Assembly (NCBI GenBank): GCA_034008185.1
Contig: CM067095.1
Coordinates: forward strand, 7,362,610-7,426,609
Length of the DNA stretch: 64,000 nt
Source of the DNA: Gorsachius magnificus
Lineage: Eukaryota; Chordata; Aves; Pelecaniformes; Ardeidae
Reading direction: 5' to 3'
The translations under genes and the position numbers were made by a program. Shown here piece by piece: positions 13,208-26,900 of the stretch. Every line of letters begins with the position of its first letter. Position 1 is the stretch's first letter. The notes beneath the pieces are model-generated. The model was given only the letters and a program-made list of their open reading frames with translations, was not told the DNA's origin and ran no database searches.

Positions 13208-16200
13208 CAGTTTTTCTTATCTCAGCAGCTCTTACTGCATAGGTACAATACCATTCACTGTATTATTCCTTATTTAAGAAAACTTTCTGGATACTAATCC
13301 TTGCAATCCTGACACTGGTTCATGAGACTTTCCAAGATACTTTCATTGTGTTGTGAGAACATCAGGCCTGGGATCTCCTCCTTGTTTTTCTACCTCATTT
13401 CTTGCTATGATTTACTGCCTTTCATTCTTAGTCCAATGTTTGAAAGAAGGTGCTGCTGAACTGGGACTACCCACAACAACCAGCATCGTTATATTGTCAT
13501 CTTTCTGATCCTGCTGGATGTCTTGCAGACTTTTCTCAAAATTTGTTTTTTGCATCCACTGAAATCCTGTCTATCTGACCGGCTTTGATGCCTGTTTCTC
13601 TATCTAAGAGATTGTCGCAAATCTGATTTTTATAGATATCTGTGCTCACACTCAGTGCCCTCAACACCACTTAGCTTGAGGCCACCTGGAAGTATGAAGA
13701 GAGATTTTTGAGGCTCCTTCCTCATCCCGCTGCTGTGAAAAAACAACAGAAAGAAGCAGGTAAAGATGCTTCAGGAGGCTGAAGCAGATGATGTCCAGTG
13801 ATGAGTTAAACAATGTCATGTTAGAAAATACCACATAGGTGTGATCATGTGGATTGGACTGTGCAGATTCATCTGGTTTAGCCCGTTCTTCATGGACTGC
13901 CAGCAGCCTGGGCATATAGCATCCTCCAATTGAACTGCACAGAGAATTCCCTTCATTGAGAAAAATGGATTTTGAAACCCCTCAGACTAGACCAGAGACT
14001 TTGAAAACAAGGCCTATCTGTGAGGCAAACAGTGATCAAAGCAGCGCTGCATGGATACCACAACCATCTGTGTTCAAGTAGCTGCAGGTGGATGACCAGT
14101 AAATTCTCTGCTTCCAGGTCCTCTCCCCAGAGTCCATCACACATGCAGTTCAGGAGGTTTCCCATCTTGGTTCACTTGTCTCCTATTCTTTCCTCCCATT
14201 TGTAGATATAGTTTTCCTATCCTTCCCTTTTTTATTCTTTATCTTCCCCTGTGTGATTCAAGTGACTAAGCATTTGATGAATTCTCTCACTGAATTGGTA
14301 GGGGAAAGGGAAAGATTCAGACTCTGTGTGTAATACCTAGAGTTAAAGAAAATATGCTGTAGGATATGAGAATCCAGGTGAAAATAAGTAATCTTTTTTT
14401 TTTCTACCGTCTATGGTATTTCACATAATTGCTATTCTGCTGTTGCTATGGTAATGCCAGCGTTTCTCTGTCTCTATATTGTCCTCTTTTCTGTCACTTA
14501 GATCTACTTAGTACATGGGCCCACTTCTACTGAACAGATGAATTACCCATCTAAAGGAGTGGGTGTCTTTTTTTTTTTCTGCTTTTTTTTTTTTCCCATC
14601 CCACTTTCTGGCCTCATGCAAAAGACTTACTTTAAATCTACACAGAACTTAAAAATAGATATATGCTTAAAGGCTTTGCTGGACTGGTACCATTGCAGTA
14701 TATCTCACATGATCAAGGTGCTACAAAAGCAACGGGAGCTCTCTCACTCGTCCCATAGTATTTAAAACACCTCCTAAATTAAGGCCAACATTATCTCTTG
14801 AGCTGCTTTAGAAAACCAGAATGAGAAAGACTGAACTTAAGTCTACACTATTTTAGCAACTATAGACCTTCCTACTCTTGTGTGATCTTACATTTAGAAC
14901 TTGACTGAAACTGAAAGGCTGAGCATTGCTCATTACTTATAGTGCATACCAGGGCGGAGCATATGGGTAGGACGCAGGCATTTTTCTTAGTTTGGAAAGC
15001 TGTTTCCATTAGAGTTTCACAATCCAAATGAGAGAGTTCACTAATAGTGGGCAGACAATTATAATAATAACATCACATAATGGAAGCATCATTGCTCAGA
15101 CATAATGGACATTTCATTTTCATCTTTTTTTAGGAAATCAGAGCTATTGACTTTGCTGGAGAAAAAAGGGTCATGAAGGGCAAATTTTTAAGATAAGCAA
15201 GTTTTATGACAAAAAATTGTTTGTTAGTGATTAGCCAGATTAACCCTGCTCTGAATGGGTTTGTCCATAGTAGTACCATGCAGTAGCATAAGAGTAATCT
15301 GGGGATTTATAGCCAAAAAGCATTTCATATGCTACAGGAGGGAGAAAATGGATCCAATATTTCCTGGAAAGCAAAATCCATACTGTGTGAGTTTGTCTCC
15401 ATTTAAATTGTGGTATTTAAACTAGATTGGTTTGGCTGCCATCTCAGTACAGAGTGAATGACATCCTAGTTAAACTGTCTTTGTGATTCCAGTTCCGAAC
15501 ATGTTCTCCAGCATCCTTCTGTCACTTAGCAGAGCATCTGCTATTTTTTCCATAGACAAAGATAACTTTGAATAAGAACTCTGACCCTTTCAGGACCAAA
15601 ATATCCGCACTCTAAAACTGGCCTCTGCTTCTGCAGGACGTGTAGGAAAAAGCCCACGATGGACAGCTGTTTAGATACTCTTCTTCCCAGTATCACTTTG
15701 TCTCAGCCTTTTGTTGCCTTAACATCTGCACCAGATTTTATATTTTCTTGGGCAAAACCAAATGCACGAAAACATGAGAAAATGCAAATATTATAATAGG
15801 ATAGACTGAGCTAACAAGACAAATAATGCTATTTTCTTCCTCATTTTCAGATAAACATTAATCTTCTCTTATCCCATTCATCTAAAAAATACAGTTATTG
15901 CTATTGCCAGTCGCTCAGTGACAAGCTCCAACTGTCCAGCTTCTATCAGACTGGCAACTGTAGACAGTAACTGTAATCTTCTCCTGCCAGTTTTGGTGGT
16001 TTTGTTTTTTTTTTCAACTGCTTCAACATAAGACCCACTCATTTTTTTTAAGCTTAAGTTATATACAGAACCGTACCCCTGCAGAAGTCACTGCAATTTT
16101 GTTTCTTTTCTACTTTTGCGTTATACGTTTTAATGGCATTTATGTATATACTACCATTTGGGTTTCACTCAGCAGGTGAAGGATTGGACGTTAAATCAAA

Positions 16201-19200
16201 TCAGATCCAAATTTTACAGTGGGAAAGACCAGAAACTGGTGGAAGAACCAAGTTTTTAAGAAAGTCATTGAGGGGATTCAGGAGTTGAGAAGGTAATCTC
16301 TGAGAGGATGAAAAGATGAAAGTTTTTAATGGTTTAACTGGGATGTCACTCTCTGAACTGACTGTATTTTTATTGCCGATTTTTTAATTCATATTGCAAG
16401 GATGATTATAAAGTCACATAGTTCTTTTAAACTCTGATTCAAAGTCCACAATGTAAATCTGGCTATTCTTGCATTTACCTTTGGGTCAAACTCATAATGA
16501 GATTTTAAACATAGATCTCGAACTATATTTCAAAGGAAGCTAGACTTTTATCCACATTTATAGGCCAAAAATTAGCAATGAAAACTGAGATGAACAAATT
16601 AGTGTGGTTCATCCACACACTTGTATAAAAATCCAGCTCTGTAGATCACAGCAGAATTAAATAATTCAGCCTGCTGTGGTCCATACTACAGCAGCAACAG
16701 GAAGACATTAGTTACCTTAAACAAGTAACGGACTGTCTTAAGGTCCTGCTGAGGCCTTCTTTCTCTGAAGAGTCAGAGATCGCTGTCATAGCATCTGGTA
16801 ATGTTTTATTTTACTTCAGATATTTCACATAGTAAAGGTGTGAATTGATTATAATTTGTATTTTTCATTGTAATGAAAAGTAATTAAGGATACTCAACAA
16901 CTGGTTAAACAGAAAAGATTCAAATTTCAGTAAGTGCAATGTATTAAGGATATAAAGTGGTTTGTTTGGTTTTTTTAATATGCCATATTTTGAGACATTT
17001 GTAAGTTCTGGTAAAGCATCCTTATTTTCCCTGAATATTAGAGTGTCTAAGTCAGCTGTGTTGTTGGTATATTTATTTTTACAGCAAGAGATGGTCTAAC
17101 ACTGAGACATCTATTTTCATATCCCAGATATGAAACTCAATTTATTAAGACCTTTACACTTAAGAACTCCTAAAGTCAATGTCAAAGTTTGAGCTAGAGC
17201 CACAGGCTCTTGTGATGTTTAAGAATTAAATAAAATTATTTGGTAAATCCAGAGAGGACAAGAAATAGAAATGCCATTTAAAACAAGAACAACACTAAAA
17301 AGCCCCCTTCATCTGAAGAGCTGTTTTTGCCAGATACTATTTTTGTTTTGAGTTTATATGATTAGCTGGAGTAAAAGGTAGATTCCAACTCCATAGAGAC
17401 TTCTGCATATGCTGGATCTATGGGATTCCTGATGTGATTAAATATAGGCCTGTCTGTATGCTTGAAGGGGCCAGGGATACTGTGGGACTGCACTGAAGCC
17501 TGATTCCTTGGGAGACCAACAGAACTATTAGTCTTCTGGTGAAAGGAGACGGTAAATTTTCAAAGAAATTAATTTGGAGATTTCACTTGAGACTGTGAGT
17601 TACCTACTGGGTAACCCTAACACACTTTACACTAGATGATATTTTCAATAATATGATTTTTCTGAACAGGAGGAGATGGATTCTGACTCTCAATTATCTA
17701 GAGCAACATGTCCAGCTGATCAAAATTCCACTTTTCCCCTGGATTTCAAGTAATGCGAATTCATTAAATACTGACTCCAGAAGTTACATACTCTAAAATT
17801 ACCAACTTTTTTTTCCTTCGACTCATCTCATTACTTCACCCTTCACCTTTGAGAGAAATTTTCTTTGCTGTGTTTTCAGAAGAGGCTACTACTGATATAT
17901 TTTTTAAATGAAACTTTATACAGTGTTAATAATACTTTATTTTAATGCAAATTAAACTTTAGTTTGTGGTGTTTCTAGTAAAATATTAACAAGTATCCAT
18001 GTAAGTCAGTATTACCACAGTTTCCAATTCCCATCTTCTGATGGCAGAGGAAAGCATTTTGTCTGTGGAAAAATCCCCCACCAGTGATCTTCAGGCTTCC
18101 AGCTGATCCAAATGAAGTGATGCAAACCAGATACTTTACTGGAGTTCAGTTGTATTGCACACTGATTAAAATATCAATTTTTAGCAGTCACCATTAATAC
18201 AGGCATAGCATTTCCATATTCTGGGGATCAGCTTTTAGTGTTTGGACTTAATGTCTCAGTGAAAGTAGCAGAGATTTCTAGGGACCAAGCTCATACATGT
18301 TTTCCTTTGTCGTATGGCAAAAAGGCTTATCAGACACAGTAACTGTAGTACTATTTTCTCCTCATTGTTTTCAAAGGGAATTTAATTTTTGCAGAACTTA
18401 GATCTAATCTCATATCTGGTAAGGTATTCTTGGTCCCTCCAAGTGTGTCCACATTTGTTTCATGATGTTATTACTGATTATATTGCAATGGCAATATATA
18501 AAATATATAAAATTTTTTCCAAAGGCTGGGGCCAGCTCTGCCAGAAACTGTATATGCGTATCACCATCCCAAAGTATTTACAGTTCTTATATAAGAAGCA
18601 AAAAACAGCTGGGAAAAAGGTGGCTTGTTATCCTTCCTATATCACAGCAGAGTGAGATACAGAACAGTTTAATTCCTTGCACAGATCAGTATGTGGCAGA
18701 GTGGGGAAGTGTTCTCAGATCCCCTGTAGTGCTAAGATACAGACCTATCCTTCTTGTTCAATTTAATTTAGAATAAGTATCCATTTTTAACTGTGCTTCT
18801 GTATAAATCATTTAGTAATAATCCAGCCTCTTGAAACCAAAGTTATAACAATCAGCTGGGTATGAATAATTGGTACTAAAAGGTAGGTAAAAGTGTCTCT
18901 TTTCCTATAAAAATGTCTTCCTTTCTGAATCAATTCAGCATTTTCTCTCTCCTAGAGAGGGAAGGATATTCAGGTGGCAAAAGGATGGAAGAAGAGTTTT
19001 GTTTTCATTAAAAATTCTTTTTCCAAAGATCAATAGGAAAAGCCCCATTTCTTCATTACATTGAGCATAAGAAGAAATGGGTTCCTCCAGCAATTCAGAA
19101 AATGTCCATAGCATGTTGTCAAATAGCCGGGGGCAATTACAGTGCCAGGCAGATTTGGATTCATCATACTTAGTAGCTTGAGTACTTCCAATAATTAGCC

Positions 19201-22200
19201 AGGTCCCTCTGGTGAAGAGTAGATAGTCTTCAGAACTGTAAAGCCATGTCTCAACTACATAAAAGAAAGTGAGTTGCTTCTCACATAAGGTACAATAGGT
19301 GGTTTGGAAATCTGTTTTCTCTAGATAGTTATGAAACCTGATGTACCCAAGAGCTTTATACTTACTTTTATCTCATCTTTTTGCACAAAAAGTTGATTTT
19401 AGTTATCATTGCTTTAATTTAGTGACCAATTGAATCAAATTTATAACTGGAAGACATGGAAATATTACTGATTTCTCTTTTTTTTTAATGGAGGAGGCAT
19501 TTGGGTTTTCTTTCTTTCTTTTTTAAACCCCCCCTCCAGGTCCCTTGCCATTCAGCAAGCGATGCATTCGTTTCCTCTCCTGTGTCATTTTAGGGAGGAA
19601 CACTTTTGTAAACCATTAAGAACACTTTGTGGAGAAATTAAATTCAATGAGAACTGGAGATTAGGAGGCTGTTTTCAAGTTCTGTAAGCACATTTTAAAA
19701 CTAATCACCAATAATGCCGAGGATCCTTAGAGGAATGGTCATAATACCGTATGCTGGGAAAACAGGTCTCTGTAGGTGTGTGCTGGAGCTTTCTCTTCTC
19801 ATGCAGCTTCGAGTCTCATTCCATATGGCAAAAAAAGCAATAGGCCACGAAGGACTTACATTCATGATGAGTTTAATCCTGTTGAAATCAAGGAGAGTTT
19901 TGTAAGGAACTTCAGCAGGCTGAGATTTCACCTTTGGTTTTTGGAAGAGATGTTGGCTGCTTCCCAGTTTAATGTCATTTATTCTTCACTTCCTTTTAAG
20001 TTCATCCTCTGATTAGCTTTAAATTCAGGTTAGATCTTCTCTCCTTTGTCTTACAGAGAGCAGCAGTGACAGCTGTGGGCTATCGCAGGGAGAGTGCAAA
20101 ATAGCTGCTTTCAAAGAAGGACAAGGAAAGCTTTGCTTTCTGGACTAAACCCTGGTTTCTAGACTAACCAATACCACCAGCACCCTGGATAATCAACAAC
20201 ATGCAATTATGGCACTGCATTTAAAGTCATTCAAATCAAAGTGCCATTAGGAGGGTGCAGAAACCTTTGAAAACATTTGCAATTTAAAGAAAGTTGATTT
20301 CTAAGATTTTTCTTTCAACTCTAAATGTTTCTTAAGCCACTGAGGCCAGTGAAGCATTTAAGATGTGAGCCTTTCATTGCCTCCAGTGCAGACCAGTGTG
20401 TGATTAAAGCCCTGTGTGTGCTCCAGGAACCTCTACTGAAATGGGGTCTGGGGTAGCGGAGAGTCAGGGAGTGTCGCAGAGGCCCTTTTCTTTGATTGAG
20501 CTCTTTAGAGAATTCCCACAAGGAGAAAAAAATAACTTCCATTAAGTTAAGGGAAGCAGAAGCTGAGGAAGGCTTTAACTCTAAAGACAACCTATGTGAT
20601 ATTAAATTGAACGGTTTCTGGTGAGTGTGTGTTGTGTGGTGTCTTGCTTAAAAGCGGGAACAAAGTGTAAATTAGAGAAGCTGAAAAAGCCAGGCACACA
20701 AGGGTTTTTATTAATGTTCTCTATTATTAAGTTTATTCTTTCATGTGGCATTCCTACAAAAGGTAAAGATGTACTAATACCTGACAGGGAAAATAATCAG
20801 AAGGATGAATAGGTTTGAGATGGATTATTTTGCTGTTAAAAAAAGGTATAAGAGGAATTTAATACTTCAAAGAAATATTAAAATCATATGTCATGGAAGT
20901 GGAGCTGAAATGACTAGATACATTAACAATATCTGTACTGTTCATTACTCCAGCTAGGCAAGCTGATACAGAGTTTGGCAACTAAAGAGCAGCAGATTTT
21001 TGCTGGAACTGAATAGCTGGTATAAAATGCAGATCCAAGGCCCATACATTCATTTTTAAGCAGATGTATAAGGCCATTGACTTCAAGTACCTTGCACAAT
21101 ATCCTCTATTAATGCACTGTGCTCGAAGATACAGGCTCATTATTTGCCTGTATATTTGTCATTGGCTCTTTGCCCTTGTGTACATGTTCAGTATCAAAAC
21201 TTGAAATAAAGAAATGCTCTACCTAAATGAATTTCTACAAGAAAATCATCCATGCATGTAATAGCATTACTAATTGTCTGTCATCTTGACAGATATAATA
21301 ATTTACTGTTGATACCCTTGATAGTAAGGGGCCTGAATCCTGGTTTCTCCATATTAGCTGCTAACAGTTACCTACTCATAGAAACCTTCACTGTTGTCAG
21401 TTTTACCTATATTTATACAATATAAGCAGGAAAAAAAGCAGTGGAATTGGTAGTAATTTGTATGTTTTGTTTCATATTTGTATTTAAATATGTGATTAAC
21501 ACCTGCCTGCATTGTAAATCACAGCACTGACTGACTGCACTAAAAATAACAAAGGAACAATCAGTCTTTGGTATTGCAGATGCTTCAAGCCTAAAACAAA
21601 ATCAGAAGGACTTCTGTAAGTACTGGCACTGCCACATCCAACCACCCCCCAATGAGTTCTCTTGACATTTACTTCTGGCTGCGGAACAATCATATCACAA
21701 TTTTTTTCTCCAAATATAGTAGCTGAGAAAAATGCCTATTAGGCATTGCTCTCGGCATCATTGGTTTTTACAAGTACACTATAAAGTCTTTTTTCAGAAG
21801 TTTCATCCTGTTCTTTTCTCAGATTGACAAGGGTTACCTATAAATATTTTTTTTTCTTTCTCCCTATTGCGTAGCAGCTTTTAGCAGTTGGTTGATTCAT
21901 CAGTTGATATATATACATAGATCATGGTGCAATCACAAGAGTTGGAAGTTCAGATTTCCATCACATAATTTTTATGTATATTTTTTACAAAGTCTTTATG
22001 AGCTTCAAATGCAATTTGATACATTTGTTCTCATGGAATTTCTTGTTCCACTGTCAACAAGTTGTGTACTATTATTTGGAAACCCACTTCAGATGGCCAT
22101 TAATTATGCCTAGTTAGTGTCAAAATAGTTAATTTCTTTTCTTAAATTTTTTTAGACTTAATAGCATGCTATCATCTGGCAGCTTAATCTTTGCTTTAAT

Positions 22201-23759
22201 GAACAGTAGCAACACATTAAAATGATGTGAAAATTACTACATTAACTTTACAGAAAAAATATCATTAGTACAAGCAGCACATTAAATTCCTCAAGGGGAC
22301 CTCAAGTGCATGGATTTTGAAGTTGATTAGAAGTACTTCTGCAGAAATTGTTATTTTAGGATGTTTGCTACCCTTTTTCCCAATTTTCTGTGAATTACCA
22401 ATGTATGTCATAGATAGATTTACACATTCTGTACAGATACAATAGAATCTTAATGCATACAAAGATATCTCTGAGGTTACAGTTTAGTAGTTAATACACA
22501 AATAATCACAGTTTTTAATGATTTTGGCTGGAGGTCTAGCCGGCAACTATCACAACATACCTGTATTTAAACAGATTTATGTGGAATATTAACAGAGTAA
22601 TACAGAACTTTTAAGAGGTGCCATTGGTGACACTACAATTCTACTTTATGGAAAGCTAAGGTGAGTGTTTGGACTTCAAAATGGAGTTGGTACAATAACA
22701 AATTCTATCTGATGTGCGTATATGTGTATGACAATATATGTAATATAATGACTATACAATGCTGTTATTTAAATATATGTATAAATGGACAGCTGCTTTT
22801 TTTCTGTTGCACCAAGGTTTTTATCTGTTTTTCCACCAAGACTTCACCTGTCTGTTGCAAAAGCATATGTGCTCTTCTAATGTTGAATTGCATTGGTCTG
22901 TATTACTGAAAACCTTTCAGGGACACCATACTATTCAATTTACCACCAAGAGCTTTATAAAATGACCCAGATTTAGCTGCATTGCTGGACTATTGCAGGC
23001 TACTACTGCTACACAGAGCAGTTGTATGTTTGGCGTAGCACAAAATAATGTAAAGCATCCCGACCTGTGGGTGAAATTCAAACAGTGTAATATAAGGTTG
23101 TAGGATATAGTATTTGTGGCTTTCCTTTCCTGCTGGCTCATCACTGGCTTTAGTAGCCAGTAGTTGTCAGGGGTCAGATTTGCAGAGTATTAAGCACCGA
23201 AGGCTCAGATAGTCACTCACTGACATTTGCCAAGTGCCAAAGTGTGTTAGCAGATGTCTAACTCCTCATTGACATTCTGTCTACCTGACTTGCTTAGGAG
23301 CTTCTGTAAACCCAGCTAGACAGGTATGTTCACCTTTAGGTATCCAGACATTTGCAAATTTAGCCCTAATGCCATGAAGTGATCTACTTGATTACAGCAG
23401 AAATGTTCATTCGAAAATTGTCTTGCAAATATTGGAAACTGCTAAAAAAAAAATCAGGAATATTTCTGTTTCACTGTTTCTCATTTGTAAATCAGCCATT
23501 CTTGATTCTGTCTGAGGCAAATGAACTGAAGTGTCTTTTAGAGACCTTTCTACCCATCTAATGTAATTACATAAAAAGCACATGGCAGGTCGATCTTTCT
23601 CTGTTGTCTCTTCTGATTTCCAACCTCTCTTACCATTTTACGTCTTTCCTGCATAAGATCATTAAGTAATAGGTTTCCAGCATCAGTTCTCATGGCTAAA
23701 CCCACTTCATAAGAGTCTTTCATTGCCACTACCACCTTTGTGTTGAACTTATTATTCCT
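13208..23759. other. Intergenic, nothing recognised
   Basis: About 10.5 kb of AT-rich sequence with only short T- or A-runs. ORFs are 104 codons or less and overlap on both strands. I found no repeat family or exon by eye. Confidence 0.55.
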
Positions 23760-23962
23760 TCATAGAATTTTAGGCCTAAAGGGATTTTGACATCATGTGG
23801 CCTGAGCCACTGTTAAATCAGGCTATAGGAATTCACTCTACTACTCTTTTATTGAGCCCAGTATCTTGAGTTAGATTAAGTCAGATCTTGCCTAAAGTTA
23901 TCACTCTGAACCAGGAGGCTTCAAGACATGGAGGCCAACTGCCTTTCTTGGTCACTCATCCC
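23760..23962 (-). mobile_element. Old CR1-like LINE 3'-region relic (diverged)
   Basis: In forward orientation the order of blocks CATAGAATTTTAGGCCTAAA, GGGATTTTGACATCATGTGG, TAGGAATTCACTC, ATTGAGCCCAGTA and TTCAAGACATGGAGGCCA follows, from memory, a CR1 3' region widespread in turtles and crocodilians, read in reverse complement. It is much more diverged than the other CR1 copies here and has no open frame. Boundaries are approximate, and the match is by eye. Confidence 0.6.
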
Positions 23963-26900
23963 GTATTTTCTCTTGTCTATTTCCTAATGACAGCTGGATG
24001 AAGCCACCATTCCTTCTTGTGGGATCCTGCAAAGACTTCTTGTGGTGTCCTGTAGCTGTCTGCACTGCAACAGCTTGGCTTGTGGCAAAAGGACTTTGCC
24101 TACATTGAGCAAATGCCTCAGTCATCCCACTTCCCACCAGAGTGCCATAGGGGACCGCTCATCGCATGAGGGCACTGGGTGGGTGCTGCAGCATTGCAGC
24201 AATTCAACAACTAGCATATTTAAATGGATCTGCCATAGATAGATATTAGCAAAATCTGTCATATCATGTACCATACTGCTTTGTGATCTAATTATAATCG
24301 TACCTTTAGAAAAACCATTGTCTGACACATTGTTCATCTTCTTTTTTCTACAGACAGAGCAATTTCCCTTGATATTTTACCATCTGGGAATCCTTCTCTT
24401 CTCTGAATTTAAATGTTCTTCAGTCTCAGAAAGGCAGCTCTGCTTGCTTAGTTATTGCTTATTCTCATTATCTTGATTAATTTTCTTATGATCGGGTATC
24501 TTTTCTTATTTTCTTCAACATAAGAAGTGTCCTGGAACCAGAGCAATGAGACGGAAGCCTGTGATATTGAAGGTCTGGACCTGGATTTGGTTTTGGAATT
24601 CACTGACATCCCCTAACTCCCTGGTGGGTTAAGTCAGGATCTTCTGGCTATACCTCCTGCGATTTGCAGAAGGTATATGACCCACTCGTATCTACATCTA
24701 GTTTCAATTAGCCATTAGTATTGCTTTCCCTCTCCTGACACTGTCATGTAGGCTGTAGCATGTACGCATTAATATTCCCAAATAGCCTCTTCTTTTTACC
24801 TATACATTTTTTTTGCCTAGTTAATGTGATTTCTTTAGCCTGTATTTCTCAGCTGTCCCTTCTAGTTTTTGAAGATGACTTTCTCTCTTGTCTCTAGAGG
24901 AATCTGACCTACAACGTAATTCAGTATATTGCTTCAAACCACTCAGAATGTTATGACCCTGCATCCCACACCGCAATCTTAATTTCTAAAATGATGTGAA
25001 ATGAAGCCTGCATATAGATACATTTGACATGGAGACCTGAATTCTTTTTTGTGTTTTCACCACTGCCAGTCCATGTTTTCAGATACTGAGTTATTATTCT
25101 TTATTTTCAGACCTTCTTTATCTGAAAATAGAGGTCTGCCATTTAGCATGAATTTTTATACTGATAACACCAGCAGATTGCCAGATGTACTTTTAACTTC
25201 TCTGCTTTGGAGATAAGATTAATATTAATCCCATCTTTTTCAGTAATCTACTGAAGTATTTACCTGCCTGGAATCATCTTCTTTATTTGTTTTTGGATTC
25301 TAAATTCTATTTTTTTTTCAATATCCCTTCTATATGCTTTTCATTTCAAGTTGCTTAGATGACTCATTACTACTCTCAGGTAGGGAATGCATTTTCTGTG
25401 CCAGCCGCTGAATAACAACTTTAGATGGTTTCTTTTCAATAGACGATTTTTATGATTATTATTTTTAATCTTAGCTATGTCCTCTTTCATGATGTGTTGC
25501 TGGGTACTAGCAATAGATCTGACTGTAGTTTGCACTGAAACTCTTTTCTGGCCATTTAAAGGAGCATTAAACTGGGAGTAAATTATTTGTTGCTTCTTTC
25601 TGATCCTTTTAAACTGCCAACATAGTGAGAAAGGGGTTTTGTGTAAAAGACAGCTATATTCTAAATGTCTCTAAAGAATTAATAAAGAGTTTAGTCCCAA
25701 ATGGATAAAAATGAGAACTTTGCCTGTATTTTTTAAAATAAAATACTATATGCTAAAGGACCTCATCTGGAAAGGAATTGAGTCATTCTCCCCAAGATTA
25801 GCTTAGGAGAGGCCAGTTCCAACCCATTACAGAAAGATGATCCTCGTCCCAGGTATTGTCTCTGTCTTACAGTCACGTAAATGAAAACATTAACATTTTC
25901 TGTATTTTCATCAGAGGGTGGTTTTATGGTACTGCAGGTGCAAGGACGTATCTCAAAACTCCCAGAGTGTTGTGGGAGTATGAATATAAATAATACAAAA
26001 CTTGGAGCAGATTTTGCATGAGGGCAGTCCCTTCTCTAATGATTCCCAGATCTCAGGGCTTGTCTGCCTTTAGCATTTTTTGTCGAGAGACAACTGTTCC
26101 TGAATAGTTTTGTCTACAGGTTCCCTGATAGGCTTCATGTCACCTAATTACAAGCGTGTGACAATGTAGGTGTTTGCATGTGAACTAGGCATTCAAGGAG
26201 TCAGTGGCAGGAGAGAGGCATTCCTAGGGCGTGATTCCCTGGCACAGGTCCGTGTGAGGCTGAGATAACAACTGCTGGTTCCTTTCCCTTCACTATAAGG
26301 GGAATGTCATCCACAAATTCACATTCTGATTCCTGCATGGCAGATATTTAAATTTGGGTATGTGCTTCCATGCCTGTTTCAGAAGTGGACTCAGCTCAAG
26401 CAGAATAAAGTGGTCATCATCCCAAACAGAAGTATTGTCACAGGCTTGTTCAGGGATCCCTTTTGCAGTTTAAATTCCTACTCCATCATAATTCAAATAT
26501 ATTCTTAGAGAAATTCTTGGGAAAAAAAGGTAGGAAAACACAATACACTGTGGTTAAACACTGAGTTTCCTCAGCTAAGTATACACTCTGCTTGCCAAAT
26601 ACTGAGCTAGAGTAAGAAACGTGTCTTGAATGTACAAGAACAGAATACATATAGCAATTTATCTTACTTGCATTTCCAATTACCTAGGCTTTTTCCCTCC
26701 TTTTTCTTATGCTGAAGATGTTGTGTATGATGGCATTATGCCAGTCATACACCAGTAACTGCAACAAAAATATTCAACAGTCTTCCCTGTGTGAAATTTT
26801 TATGATAATGTAGCAAGATATGTCCACAAGAGCTTAAAGCTTCAAAGTAGCCAGGCCCATAATGGATAAAACTGAACTTTGGCACTTTAAAAAAAATTTA

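Noticed and set aside
26055..26110. Possible old DNA-transposon terminal repeat (CAGGGCTTGTCTGCC and a GTCGAGAGACAA block)
   Set aside because: The match to what I remember of reptilian hAT-type ends is too short to support a call.
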